A stretch of 64,000 nt of DNA, from contig OX637332.1 of the NCBI GenBank assembly GCA_951799405.1, forward strand, positions 31,844,832 through 31,908,831. The letters are read 5' to 3'. Shown one piece after another: positions 23,876 through 34,706 of this stretch. The DNA is from Agapetus fuscipes (lineage: Eukaryota; Arthropoda; Insecta; Trichoptera; Glossosomatidae). How positions within the stretch are numbered: the stretch's first letter is position 1; each line of letters opens with the position of its first letter. The notes beneath the pieces were generated by a model, which was not told where the DNA came from, did no database searches, and worked only from the letters and a program-made list of their open reading frames with translations. The translations under genes were made by a program, and so were the position numbers.

Positions 23876-24545
23876 ATCTAATCGAATCTAATCTAAGATA
23901 TGTAACATAGGGAATTTACATTTTATTATGCATTCTCACAAGCACAAGAGTCCGGTCGATAGCTCAGGTGGTAGAGTGCTTGCATTCCATGCCGAAAGCT
24001 AGGGTTCGAATCCCACTGAGGGTGTCAGAAATGATTTCCAATTTCGGTGTTTATTTCAAACCCCAAAATAAAATACCGGCAAGGTTTACTCAGCCTTCAC
24101 AAGAAATGAGTAACAGCACTCTCGGGAGCTGGGAAACCTCCACTTCAACTGAAGTGGTTGGCGTAAGGCCGGCCCCTTTACCTGTAAAAATAAATAGGTT
24201 CAACTCGCCACATGCGACCCCTTCGGGGATAACGCGGCAAGAAGTTACACTATATGTGTATCTTAGTTGCGTTTTAGTTGCATTTTTAGCCACGTACAAG
24301 TTCACGCTTGCACATGCCGCATGTGAACCTACAACATATAAATCCAAATCCAAACATACTCCCTGCAGCTCATGCCGACCTTCCCTGAAACAGGGATGAC
24401 ATTGACAAAGTGAACCATTTTCTACAGCATGGGTGGTCAACCGCATACCAACCTATAAGCCAAGGAACATGCACAACAAATTACATTTTTAAAATCAACA
24501 AATAATAATATGTATGGATATCAAAACTAAAAACAAAACAAATTC
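23876..24545 (-). mobile_element. LINE 3' UTR copy split by a SINE1
   Basis: The 3' end with TCTAA-like units (23876-23948) and the remainder (24291-24545) are in the same orientation. They are separated by SINE1 at 23952-24290. The right part extends past the tail repeat into the upstream 3' UTR ('acaaattacatttttaaa', 'atgtatggatatcaaaa'), matching about 61430-61510 of the main copy. Confidence 0.88.
23952..24290 (+). mobile_element. SINE1, near full-length, tRNA-derived
   Basis: This is the clearest SINE1 in the window. The tRNA-like head begins 'ccggtcgatagctcaggtgg' (pol III A box) and has a B box 'ggttcgaatcc' at 24003-24013. The body follows: 'gtttatttcaaacc', 'aaggtttactcagcc', 'gggagctgggaaacc', the palindrome at 24140-24157, 'acctgtaaaaataaatagg', and 'gaccccttcggggataac'. 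It ends 'cttagttgcgttttagttgc'. It inserted into a LINE tail. A 143-codon ORF across it and the LINE is spurious. Confidence 0.92.
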
Positions 24546-24661
24546 CAATGTAATGTTAAATATTAAGTCTAATTTTACTTTATTTTAATTTGGATTAGTT
24601 AAGTGTATAAGTAATTAAGAATTTTTGTATCATAATATTTTTATCATTTATATTTTTTTGT

Positions 24662-24852
24662 GCTCCTTGACTGATAGGTTAGTGTGAGGCTGACTACCCG
24701 TGCTGTAAATAAACAAATAATAATATGTTTAAGCATTTGTAATTACACAATCAGCATTTGTAAGCGCGAACTACACGTGTTTGTTTGTGGGCATACATCT
24801 GACAGCTTTGAATGAATATATCCTTGCAACTTAGATTATAGATTATAGATTA
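24662..24852 (+). mobile_element. LINE 3'-tail copy with internal deletion
   Basis: It starts 'tgctccttgactgataggtt' and is missing the segment around 'gtttcagggaagg'. It ends 'ttagattatagattatagat'. Confidence 0.88.
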
Positions 24853-25660
24853 AAAACAAACACAACATGCTAATCTAAAATTAAAAAAATTATCGAAATA
24901 ATTGATATCTAGATGGTAATTAGAGCAATATGTGTAGTTGGCAAGTGTGTCGTCATAATGTAGATAAATAGACAGGGATTGTTTATATTATTTTGTGCAG
25001 ACTTACCAGCAGAGAGATTCTATCTCTCAGCCATTGTACTTGCTTTTCACCCCCCTCCCCCCGTCGACGCTATTTATTGTTCGCAAAAAAACATTTGGGG
25101 CTCTTTCCACACTTTTAAATTTGTAAATTGTTATTGTAAAGGTTGTCGCCCCGTGTTCTCGACCAATCGAACTAGAGTAGATAAAAAGCAAAGATTTATT
25201 AAAAACAGGACATGAAGTTATGTCTTGTTGTACACTCGCATTTATTAATTTGCGTACTAAAATCAACTTGGTATGTACTTAAATAAACTTGGGTACATAA
25301 AGGGACTTGGGTATTTAAATGTACTTACATGTAGCACTTAAATGAATATATTATAACTGTGAAATAAATAACAAAAAAAAAGAAACAAGCATCAAAAAAT
25401 ATATTGAAATACCTACTGCCTTGTACTCGACGTCCTGTCCTTGCTTACTGCAACAGTCTGAACGGCCTTTTATCAAAGAAACGGAATAAAAATCAGCGAA
25501 CGGAGCGTCCGTTCCTCACACAGAAATACATGAAATAAATATCAGATAATACTTGGGAATGAAAAACTTACGGATAATTTATTTTCCTTAATTCATCAAA
25601 TCTAGCTTAGCGCTTCTTCCCTTATGAACATCACATCTCTCTCGTTATGCTTATTTAATC
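24853..25660. other. No gene seen
   Basis: AT-rich. Short ORFs on both strands at 24979-25266 lack motifs. There is a run of diverged 'gtacttaaa' words at 25270-25345. Confidence 0.4.
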
Positions 25661-25826
25661 AAAAAACTTTTGTAAAACATGGTTTTATTTTCACTTATTT
25701 GAGTTAACAAGGCCTAAGCGCTTTCGGACTTTATCCGTCCATCATCAGACGCTAACTCTAGAGTTAGGCTAACTAGAGGTTAACTCAAATAAGTGAAAAT
25801 AAAACCATGTTTTACAAAAGTTTTTT
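25661..25826. repeat. 48-bp perfect inverted repeat enclosing a ribozyme-like motif
   Basis: The left arm 25661-25708 and right arm 25779-25826 are exact reverse complements. The 70-base centre contains a second palindrome ('ctaactctagagttag', 25752-25767). On the minus strand it contains CTGATGA, then a GGAC...GTCC hairpin, then GAAA (25748 back to 25722). The arrangement resembles a snap-back copy of the end of a retroelement. Confidence 0.85.
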
Positions 25827-26142
25827 TAATTTAAATTAAAATGAATTTTTACTCTGTGAATGCACTAACTCTAGAAAACTTATTTAATCACTTAAAGAAG
25901 CTGGATACACCTATGGAATGAGTTTCAATAGTCAAAGACAATTTTCAAGAAACTAAAAACAGATTCACAAGTCTCAAATATACATTTACAATTTATTTTT
26001 TACCGTTGTATGTGTGCTGCATCCTAAGAATTGTGCGTACTGTAGAGAGATTATTGCAAATTAATTATTTGTATCATAAATAATATTTTTTACTGTATGC
26101 GAATGTTGACAGAAAAATCAGTAAATCTCAGAACTTTCTAAA
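25827..26142. other. Flank of inverted repeat
   Basis: It includes 'ctctgtgaatgcactaactc' at about 25853, which recurs at about 38872 after another inverted-repeat locus. The element probably extends this far. Confidence 0.4.
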
Positions 26143-26561
26143 CTAATCTAATCTAAGTTGCAAAGATATGTTACATTCGAGATTCACATTACATGCATTC
26201 TAACAACCAGACACGTACAAGTTCGCGCTTGCACATGCCTCATGTGAACCTACAACATAAAAACCAAATCTCAAATGGACTTACACCCTGCAACTCTTGC
26301 CGTCCTTCCCTGTAACAGGGGTGACATTGGCAAAATGAACCATTTTTACAGCATGGGTGGTCAGCCGCATACCAACCAAGGAACATACACGACAAATAAC
26401 ATGTTATAAATCAGTAAATAATAATATCATAAAAACTAAACAGAAAACGAATTCCAATTTAACAAACCCTAGCCACCAACATTACAGATCAACCGCCATT
26501 TCTTTCTGTCCTTACATACTGTATTGTACCTACACACACATACTTCTTTCATTTCCTCCAG
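26143..26561 (-). mobile_element. 5'-truncated LINE: ORF end, 3' UTR and TCTAA tail
   Basis: Read on the minus strand it contains codons for the last residues of the LINE ORF ('ctggaggaaatgaaagaag' as the reverse complement of about 26543-26561), the 'ggcggttgatctgtaatg' stop region, the 3' UTR and the tail. A short CA-rich insertion lies at 26521-26541. With 4212-4907 it links the short tail repeats to the LINE. Confidence 0.9.
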
Positions 26562-26625
26562 CTTTTTTCTCGTATTTCGATAATCGTCGCACCGTAAGAA
26601 ATTTCTTATGCACTAGCACAGTGGT

Positions 26626-26700
26626 CGGCAAAGTGCGGCTCCGGAGCCGCATGTGGCTTTTTGGTTTTGTAAGTGCGGCTCCGGCGCGGCGAAATTATTT
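26626..26700 (+). mobile_element. hAT-type terminal sequence
   Basis: It begins 'cagtggtcggcaaagtgcgg', the characteristic start of many animal hAT terminal inverted repeats. It continues with a GC palindrome around 'cggctccggagccg'. The matching right end was not found, so this is one end of a decayed or larger element. Confidence 0.6.
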
Positions 26701-26959
26701 TCATTTAAAGGAAACTTGTTAAGAAAAAAGTGGCATCTTATTTTGATTTGAAATTCCTTGTCTACCCCCGGTCGACATAAATTTTGCGGACGAATTTTGA
26801 TGTTACCTGCCAACGACCGATATTTGTTTTGACACAAAATGAACTTTTGGAAATTGCGTGATTCACATGTGTGATGTTGACTCTTTGCAAAGTCTGTGAT
26901 AATCACTTCGATTAATTAGAAGATGAAGAAGAATTCTGTCATTTCGATATTTAGTGCTG

Positions 26960-27240
26960 GTAATGATGAACTATCCCCACCAGGCGTTGCTGTGGATCCT
27001 TGTAAATCGACAAGCTAAGCGGTCCGTGCGTCTTTTGTCTCTGAGGAACAATGGCGCGGGATGCATCGATGGCTTTGACGCCTCCATTATGCGCGATGTT
27101 AGAGCCTTTAGTTCAGGGAGAAGCTCTTTGGCCCAGGAGCCTGTGAAATCTCCCACGACATCACCGACGTCTGGCTCGTGGTAAATGGTTGGTGAACTTG
27201 GCACAGGAGAGGTAAGCCAACCACTGTATCCTAACAATCC
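26960..27240. other. GC-richer segment open on both strands
   Basis: ORFs of 76 codons (plus) and 88 codons (minus) overlap here, and base composition is less AT-rich than the flanks. I do not recognise either product. A 'gaggtaagcc' on the plus strand (about 27209) would serve as a splice donor but lies beyond the plus ORF's stop. It could be an exon or part of an unknown element. Confidence 0.25.
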
Positions 27241-28040
27241 GTTTTTAAATCTTCGTCGTTTGTCTGATGAGTCAATTTGTTTTTAATTTTATTTAAATGT
27301 TCTACAATTTTTATTTTTATTTTTTGCTGTTTAAAATTTAAGTCATTCTTGAACTCTTTTTGAATGCCATCTCGTGTTTTTATAAATCTTCAGTTAATCC
27401 CTTGTTATGATATTTATTCTTTAATCTACTTACGCATTTTAAACTGCATTCAAAATATACAATACTTGAAATCTGTTTAATTCTAGTTGACGTTACGAGT
27501 AACACAGATAGAGAACATTGTCTTTTGTGGTGCTATGAAGGTTTTCTTTTCAAATCTTCATTTGCTGATAACTGCTAAATCATATCAACTTTAGGTTTAT
27601 ACAACTACTAATTTACAAAAGTAAATTTATTTAAATATCTGCAAAACATATTTTGTACTTAAATTTCTCGATTCAGTGAAAAAATGGCACATTTCCCTTA
27701 GTGTGCCGATGCTCTTTAGCGGAGCTGTAGAGTAGAATGCACCTCACGTATCTCTGCGTTGTGAGAATCAGCTGTCTGCTCGGAAGGAGAAATGTATTTC
27801 CGAAGGCTGCCGGGAACGCCGGGGAAACTACAGCAGAAACAAAAAGTACAACTGCTGCCTCCAGACGCGAAAACGGGGCGGAAGGTCAATAGTGACAAGT
27901 GAGCGACCATTTCTGTGACAGCGACAAACTAAATGTACTACATGATGGAGAGAACGAGCCTGGAAGTATATTATAAACAATAATACTTGATAAATCAATT
28001 TAATGGGTAGTCAATAGAGAAAAAACACCTTGCTGGAGTT
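27241..28040. other. No gene seen
   Basis: AT-rich. A 64-codon minus ORF at 27716-27910 has no motif. Confidence 0.4.
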
Positions 28041-28243
28041 CAACATCGTAGACCTCCAGTATTGTAGTGGTTAGTGCTTGGGGATTGTCATCAAAAGATA
28101 CTTAATTCAAATTCTCGATTGTATTAATTTTGCAAGTAAAGAAAAAATCTATTTTTTAATAGTTTTTAGGGTTTGGTGGTTCACACAGTGAAAGTCCATT
28201 GCATTTAGTTTGTACAAAGATCAACTTAATTTTCAAATCAATT

Positions 28244-28465
28244 ATTGTAAAAAAATACACAGTTTTAGTGTAAACTATATTTTATATTTTATATATTTTA
28301 TATTTTAAAATTGTACCTATTTATTTAATTTGTTTAGTTTGACATTTATTTCTGTTACAAATATCACTGCTCCTGAAGATACCTTTTAAGGCAAAAATAT
28401 TTGAGCAATAAATAAAATAAAAAAAATATGAAAGGAAACTAAAACTGTGTAATTTTTTTACAATT
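28244..28465. repeat. Inverted repeat with CTGAAGA motif
   Basis: The left arm (28244-28268) and right arm (28440-28465) are reverse complements apart from one indel. Near the right arm, on the plus strand, lies CTGAAGA-TACC-tttaa-GGC-AAAA (28373-28396), then 'tgagcaataaataaaataaa'. This is the same layout as the minus-strand motif at 33534-33559. Confidence 0.65.
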
Positions 28466-28559
28466 TGAAAAATTATTTTTTAATGCTTCTTTGGTAAACA
28501 CGTTTGGATTTTTAACTCACCAAGAGCATACTTAAAATATTAAATGATATTTATTTTGT

Positions 28560-28617
28560 ACCGCCGGGAATCAAAACCATGATTTCCCGATTGCGAGTGC
28601 GGGCTACGGACCGGTCA
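28560..28617 (-). mobile_element. SINE2 tRNA-head fragment
   Basis: The minus strand reads 'gaccggtccgtagccc' at the start and a B-box-like 'ggttttgattcccgg' about 35 bases later. The SINE body is missing. Confidence 0.6.
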
Positions 28618-30410
28618 AAGATCACAAAAACGCCTCCCACATCTCAACCTTTATTAATATTCTACTGAAAGTATTCGTAGAATAAATTTTTCATTTGCGT
28701 TAAAAATATACGGGACAGAACATTTGTATTCGTCTCACATTGGAATACTTTGTTTTTTCTTATTGTATAAAATGTTTTTTAGTTCCCTGAGAATAAACTC
28801 TAGTGCTAGGAGGAGGCGGGCTAAAGCAGCAAACTGAGTCTCACTTGGTGCATTTTCTTAAACACAAATAAATTACGTTCTGGCAATAAATAATTCCAAC
28901 ACACTGGTAGAGAAAATAATTCCTCTGTTGCTTTTTGCAAGAGACGTTTTGGGTCTCTGTATTTTTGTGCAATGTATTGTTCTATATTTGTACGCAACTA
29001 CGCAACTAAAGATGTACCATTTCAAAAGTCCATTTAAATAAGAGATACAGTATAATACAATATAAACCCAATATAATTAATGTAAGTTTGATTCGTTCAC
29101 ACTCTTATAACGTAGTCAGGGTTGGATAACTTTTTTGATTTTTTCAGGCTTGATCACGTTTTCATGGAAGCTTTTTTTCATCTATTTAATAACGCTTTGT
29201 TTCCACAAGCGGATTTTTTTTACAATAAAGTAGAGTTTATACACTCATACACATTTCATGGCTGTTCATGGAAGCGACACGATGGCTTTAGTGTCCGCTT
29301 TCTGTTTGGATGTTTAAATGCGCTCTCCTTATCTCCATTTGCTTTTTCGTTTGTTATTGGTGGAGTGAGAATGATTGAAAATTACGGCACATGCGCAGAT
29401 GTAAGCACGGACATATACGCAGGCGCAAGCGCATGTTCTCTTATTAATTCTTCATTTCGTCGTCCTAGGGTAATAGGCGCAATCGCCAAACCTTATCTTA
29501 GCCTGTACCCCATGAATGGTTCGTGAGAGTCCAGAACTTGCACACCATGTTCGTAATAAATGTTAACATCCTTGATCTTGACATGAAATCACCAAAAATT
29601 CTATTTTTCTGTCTTTTACTTCATTGTCTTTCTTTTATGGATCCAAAGAATCTGTTTGTTGGGGGTGTTTGTAAAAAATAAAGTTAACTCATACGTAACG
29701 TTATACAAAAAAAATGAAAATTCAATCGCTAACTACAAGCGCTATCCTCATTTCCATATATGTTTTGGTGAACGCCATGGTTAAGTTTAATGGCGAAGTT
29801 TTATACTTCAGGTAGTGATTAAATTCAGCCATCATTTTTTCTCGCCCGCGGTGTACTGGTTTTCCCCTGAAGGGTAGCTCAGAGATTACGTCTATCTCCC
29901 TCCCTCCTAATTCCCCTCATAACTCTCGCGGATATCTATTGTAGGAGCAGTGGCCGGCAATACATCATGCCTCTCTCTCGCACTCAAACTCTAATCCTAA
30001 TTTATCATCTTCGATGTTCATACAAAGCAATCCCAAGGCTGTAGCGGGATTCAGGTCCATCATCATATTATTGAAAATTACGGGAAACTTGAATAAATTA
30101 AAGCCATATTATAATGGAATGGATAAAAGAGTTTTGACGTCCCCCGGCAACCGCGCTTAACCATTTTGGACCGTGGTCCCATACAAAAGTGACGTTTACT
30201 CGCCGAGAAACCAGTTCTAAGCTCAAATTTTTCCGAGTATATAAGGTAATCAAAGATTTCATTCAATCGTCTTCTTTTTCATAGATTTATAAAAAATGTA
30301 ACCATAAAAACTAAATATATATACATATACATTTATATAAATGGTCGCTTTTCCATTTATTTTGATAAACTCGTTGACTCACTTCCTTTATCAATGTTTA
30401 TACAGATTTA
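28618..30410. other. AT-rich stretch, no gene seen
   Basis: The largest ORF (29122-29526, plus, 134 codons) is F- and S-rich with no domain I recognise. Fragments of SINE1-tail wording ('acgcaactacgcaact') occur at 28991. No clear element otherwise. Confidence 0.4.
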
Positions 30411-30655
30411 TCTATAATCTATTTTTAAAGTTGCAAACATTAATTGGCATTAAGGCTTATACTTAATGTACACCCACAAGTATAGGTGTATTAGTCCGCG
30501 CTTGTAAATTCTGCAAGTATACCTACTTTAAAAATAATAAAAAAACCACACTTGAACATAAACCTTGCAACTCCTGCCGCCTTTTCCTGAAACCAGAATG
30601 TCATTGGCAAAAGAGAATCAAGTTTTACAGCATGGGGGGCTAGCCAATATACTCA
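30411..30655 (-). mobile_element. LINE 3'-tail copy, diverged
   Basis: It runs from 'tctataatctatttttaaag' to 'acagcatggggggctagcc'. The middle keeps 'actcctgccgccttttcctg'. Confidence 0.85.
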
Positions 30656-31384
30656 ACGTATTTAAAATAAAATTATTTTTATTTTTTATCTTGTGAGATA
30701 AAATATAACAGAGTAAATACCTCTGTAATCAATAAAACCAAGGAACAAAAAGTTATCAGTACTGAGTTTCCCTCGCACTATCCTGGTATACCCCAGATAA
30801 GTGCTGATATTTACATTTGTATGGATAGTTACTCTGAGTGGATACAAGTGAGAGTATACTACGTGTATGGGTTTGTAGATCTGGAGAGTTGGATATCGCT
30901 GGCCCGATATTAGTAGAAATAAGCGTGCTTGCTTTTGAAGCTGGCGGGCTTTGAGAAAACAAGATCGAGATGTTCGCCGTTCAATTACCAAATGGATTTT
31001 TCATTTCAACTAGGCTGAGTGCATTCCGGTACATAAACAAGGCTTCTTCCAAATCGCCCTTCTCCTTGCCAACTCCCACAGTGAGATAGTTCATCTCAGG
31101 GGGAAATCATTTTTCAAGATTCTTTGCGAAAAAATAAATTAATAGATAAGTCAGTGTTAGAAATGAGATAGAAGACCGGTCAAGCATGGCTTCACTGAGG
31201 ATTCAGTTCATAAAAAATGTGGAAAGAAAAATCTCGAGCTTCCGTCTACCAAAAAATATACAGTTTTTTTTTTATGGTTTTTATTTAAATTTCTTAGGAA
31301 GCAATGCTTTGCGCTTCATGAACTATTTCACTAACGGCTCTTAAATTTTTAGGATTATTATTGTCTACATATTGTGTTGTTAGT
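30656..31384. other. No gene seen
   Basis: The overlapping minus ORFs at 30686-30991 (101 and 68 codons) have no recognisable domain. Confidence 0.35.
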
Positions 31385-31640
31385 TCTAAATCTAAATCTT
31401 AGCTGCAAAGATATGTACCATTTGAGATTCATATCAAATGCATTCCCACAAGCAGACATGCATAATTTCGCGCTTACACGTGCCGCATGTGGACCTACAA
31501 TATAAAAAAAACCCAATCTCAAATGAACATAAGCTCTGCAACTCTTGCCGACCTTCCCTGAAGCAGGGGTGACATTGGCAAAGTGAACCATTTTTTACAG
31601 TATGGGTGGTCAGCCGCATACCAACCTATCAGTCAAGGAA
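31385..31640 (-). mobile_element. LINE 3'-tail copy, well preserved
   Basis: It runs from 'ctaaatctaaatcttagctg' to 'gccgcataccaacctatcag'. It is close to the copy at 34287 and to the main LINE. Confidence 0.93.
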
Positions 31641-31685
31641 TAAATTAGTTAGTTAATTGTGGTAAATTCTGTATCATTATTTAAG

Positions 31686-32175
31686 TCCTTGACTTATTGG
31701 AAAGTATTAATCTAAGCACACACGCTATAAAAATGGGCTCATTTTATAAATGCCTCCCCGGTTTCAGGAAAAGACGGAGAGAGTTTGTGAGGGTTTTTCC
31801 TCTGTCCTGCTGATCGACACAATTAATAATATAACAACCACTTTAATATGTTTACTTTTATTCCTTTCACAATTATTTATAACCACTACACAATAATATT
31901 TGTTATTTTAAATTACACCCGCTTGTGGCTATCCCGCCAGGCAAGCTTCTTCCCTCTTTCTGCCTTCTTTTGTTTTTCTTTTTTTATTCAAATTTAAATA
32001 CAATGTTCCATTCTACCAAACAAACAAATTCATCTCGTTACAAGTTTCAGGGTGTATGTTAATTTTAGGTTTTGGTTTTCATTGTGTATCCACCATGCAA
32101 TATGTATAAGTGTGAACTAGCACGTGTCTACTTGCTAACATGCATTAAATATGAATATTTATTGCAAGTAAGATT
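31686..32175 (+). mobile_element. LINE 3'-tail copy split by a 255-bp insert
   Basis: The first half, 'tccttgacttattggaaag' to 'agacggagagagtttg', ends at about 31787. The second half starts 'agtttcagggtgtatgtt' at 32043 and ends at about 32175. Both are in order and orientation. 'agttt' flanks both sides of the insert and may be its target-site duplication. Confidence 0.8.
31788..32042. mobile_element. Unclassified 255-bp insertion
   Basis: It lies inside a LINE tail. It starts 'tgagggtttttcctctgtcc' and ends AT- and C-rich ('acaaacaaattcatctcg'). It has no A/B boxes, no terminal inverted repeats, and does not match the other families here. 'agttt' occurs on both sides. It could be a SINE, a solo terminal repeat fragment, or another non-autonomous unit. 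Confidence 0.5.
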
Positions 32176-33480
32176 GCAATGGGTCTCAAGAGTCAAATAT
32201 ACCTTTACCATATTTAAACAAATTTAAAAAAAAAGCAGAAATATTTTATTTTAAATATATATTTCTATCTGATTTGTGCAGCTATTAATCACAATTTATT
32301 GTAAATATTTAAAAATTAAAATGGTAATGACAATTTATTGTAAATGAATGAAATAAAACTAAATTAAATTAAATTTCGTACAATTTATTGTGTTTTCTAA
32401 ATATACTACATTAGAAAGCGATATTTTTGTCTTTTAAATTATCCTAAAGAACACTTATACCATCATACAGGAATAAATAAGGAACGACGGGTTTCAGTTC
32501 GAAGGAGAAGAAGTTAAGACAGGGCTTTAGCAGAAGCACAATATCCTTTTTTCGTGCAGCAGTATCGAAGGTTTCAATTGCTATGGGTATCGCAAATATT
32601 CACTGCAGAGGCAAAAAACGAAGAAGAAAGAAGATTAAAATGTAGAACTATTCTAGAAATTGGGCGTAATAGTAATTATTCAATATAAGATTGAATTATT
32701 ACAAAATGTTGGGGAAAAAATGCTAACCAATTGAATATCAACGTTGTCACAATAACACCTATACATTAAAAATACAGTATTAATTCGTAATACGTATTCT
32801 GAATATTGTATAAATTGATTTTTCATTATTATGAAACCACTATAAAAATGCCCCGACAATTTGCTGATCAACAGAAATGGTAATGATTTTATTCAATTTA
32901 AAATATTCATGCGAGTACAACAAATGTTACATTTAAATTGCACACAGAGTGTACAAACGTTGCGCATTGTTTTTCCTGTCATAATTGCAGTATTGAAAAA
33001 AAGAATTGCCGGATTAATGGAAATGTTTTGAAAACAACCAACACCACAACGCTGATCAGCGAAATTAATTTAAATTTATGTTTTTTGCGTGGTCGGGGTA
33101 ATTCTGCTTCAGTAGAAAAACACGCAAATCAATTATTCAGTTTTTGCGGTGATTACATCGGTGCTAAAATCTATATAACAACAAATGAGGAGACACAAGC
33201 TGTGCAAAAATAACGTTGATTTTACAGGCTTCAAAAATATATGGATTATAATTTTTAATTTTCCTGAGGGTTTTTTTTTGTGGATTTGAACATTTAAAAA
33301 CTGTAGAATTCATGAAAATGTTTTTGTGGCTTTATTGTTATGAAAAAAATATTTATATAATTTATAAAATTATTTGCTTTTACTTTTAAATAGGATTATT
33401 ATATCGCTAAAAATCAATTTGATTGCTTTTTTTCAACTCATAGAATAAAGTTGTTTATATTATAAATATTGAAAAATATA
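32176..33480. other. AT-rich stretch, no gene seen
   Basis: It contains three 'caatttattgt' words (32290-32390). A 91-codon ORF (32938-33213) contains an early CxxC-like cysteine cluster but no domain I can name. Confidence 0.35.
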
Positions 33481-33484
33481 AATG

Positions 33485-33559
33485 GTAAAACATTGTTTTA
33501 ATTCACTTTATTTTATTTGTTTATGCTCGAACATTTTCGCCTAATGAGGCATCTTCAAG
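33485..33559 (-). other. CTTGAAGA...GGCGAAAA motif and arm
   Basis: The minus strand reads 'cttgaagatgcctcattagg', then 'cgaaaatgttcgagcat', then 'aaacaaataaaataaagtg' and 'aaaacaatgttttacc'. This is the same series as 28373 (plus) and parallels 25722-25826. No inverted partner arm was found here. Confidence 0.55.
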
Positions 33560-33560
33560 A

Positions 33561-34286
33561 GCAGAATGGTTACAAATGTATTTTTATAAAATAATTTTTT
33601 TTCCAAAACAAAAGCAAAATTCATAGGTAATTTTTTTTTTTTTAAACACAAATGTAAGATTCAAAAATGCATTATTGTTATATTACTTTGTTTAAATATT
33701 ACTTTTGAAGCTTTTTCATGACTTTTTTCGAATTTTTAGACGTGGCATACATTTTAATTTTTTTAATTTGATGTTCTTGCCGCCAGTTGAGAAAGGTATC
33801 CTCAGATTGGTAATTTCATATTTTGTGCTGAAACTAACACAGTACCTACTTAAGTGTAAAGTGAATCAGTGTATGAAACGATTTGACTTGTGGGTTTTTA
33901 AATAAATGTATTGGTGTAAAACAATACGATTTGTAAATTAAACAAAAATGAATTGTTAACAAGTGTATTCCAAATAGACTCAGCATGTTTAAAATGAATG
34001 TGAAAAATGTTATTTCAAGGCTGGACGGAGAGCCATAACTTCCATTCAATATTTTGTTGTAGTTTAAAATGGCACTAAAGCTCTACGCATTGCATTCAGC
34101 ACAACCGTCAACGTCATACGTTTCAAAATGTTGTCAACTAGAAAAAAACCCTGATTTTTTGGGAATCTATTTTTGTTTACTATGAGTTACGTCACATAGA
34201 CGAGTAATTGTATACTGTGCGGATCCATCGTTTCGATTCATATTAGTAAACCAAGAAGACCGTCACAAAAAACGTTGTATATTTGT
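33561..34286. other. No gene seen
   Basis: AT-rich, no recognised element. Confidence 0.4.
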
Positions 34287-34545
34287 TAATCTAATCTAAT
34301 CTAATCTAATCTAATCTAAGCTGCAAAGTTATATATCATTTAAGATTTATATTAAATGCATTCCCACAAGCAGACATGTATAATTTCGCGCTAACACATG
34401 CCGCATGTGGACCTACAATATAAAAACCCAATCTCAAATTAACATAAGCCCTGCAACTCTTGCCGTCCTTCCCTGAAACAGGGGTGACATTGGCAAAGTG
34501 AACCATTTTTTACAGTATGGGTGGTCAGCCGCATACCAACCTATT
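34287..34545 (-). mobile_element. LINE 3'-tail copy with six TCTAA units
   Basis: It has the longest pentamer tail in the window (34288-34318), then a well-preserved tail repeat ending 'gccgcataccaacctatt'. Confidence 0.95.
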
Positions 34546-34642
34546 ATGCAGTTAACATGTATTATATTTGTTGTAAGCCCTGTACTGAGAGTAACTTACC
34601 ATCGAAACTATATTTTCTTTAATTATTTAAAAATTTATATAG

Positions 34643-34706
34643 GCAAAACATAGTTTCATTTCACCTTTTTAATTATTTAAATAAGTGAATTAAAACTATG
34701 TTTTAC
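34643..34706. repeat. Inverted repeat with 'aaaacatag' arms
   Basis: Arms 34643-34664 and 34685-34706 are reverse complements with three mismatches. They resemble the arm wording at 25661 and 33485 ('gtgaattaaaac..tgttttacc'). No CTGATGA motif lies between them. Confidence 0.6.

Noticed and set aside
23952..24025. Functional tRNA gene at the SINE1 start
   Set aside because: The same head occurs in several copies with the same body, so it is the promoter of a SINE.
23968..24399. 143-codon ORF as a host gene
   Set aside because: It spans the tRNA-derived SINE1 and the flanking LINE tail. The same reading occurs wherever the SINE does.
28045..28110. tRNA-like phrase 'tgtagtggttagtgcttgg'
   Set aside because: The A-box resemblance is fair, but no convincing B box or SINE body follows.
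29122..29526. 134-codon ORF as a gene
   Set aside because: No recognisable domain, low-complexity phenylalanine-rich start, and no neighbouring splice or promoter evidence. Chance ORFs of this size are expected here.
32938..33213. 91-codon ORF with cysteines near its start
   Set aside because: The cysteine spacing does not form a known zinc-binding pattern and the rest is unremarkable.
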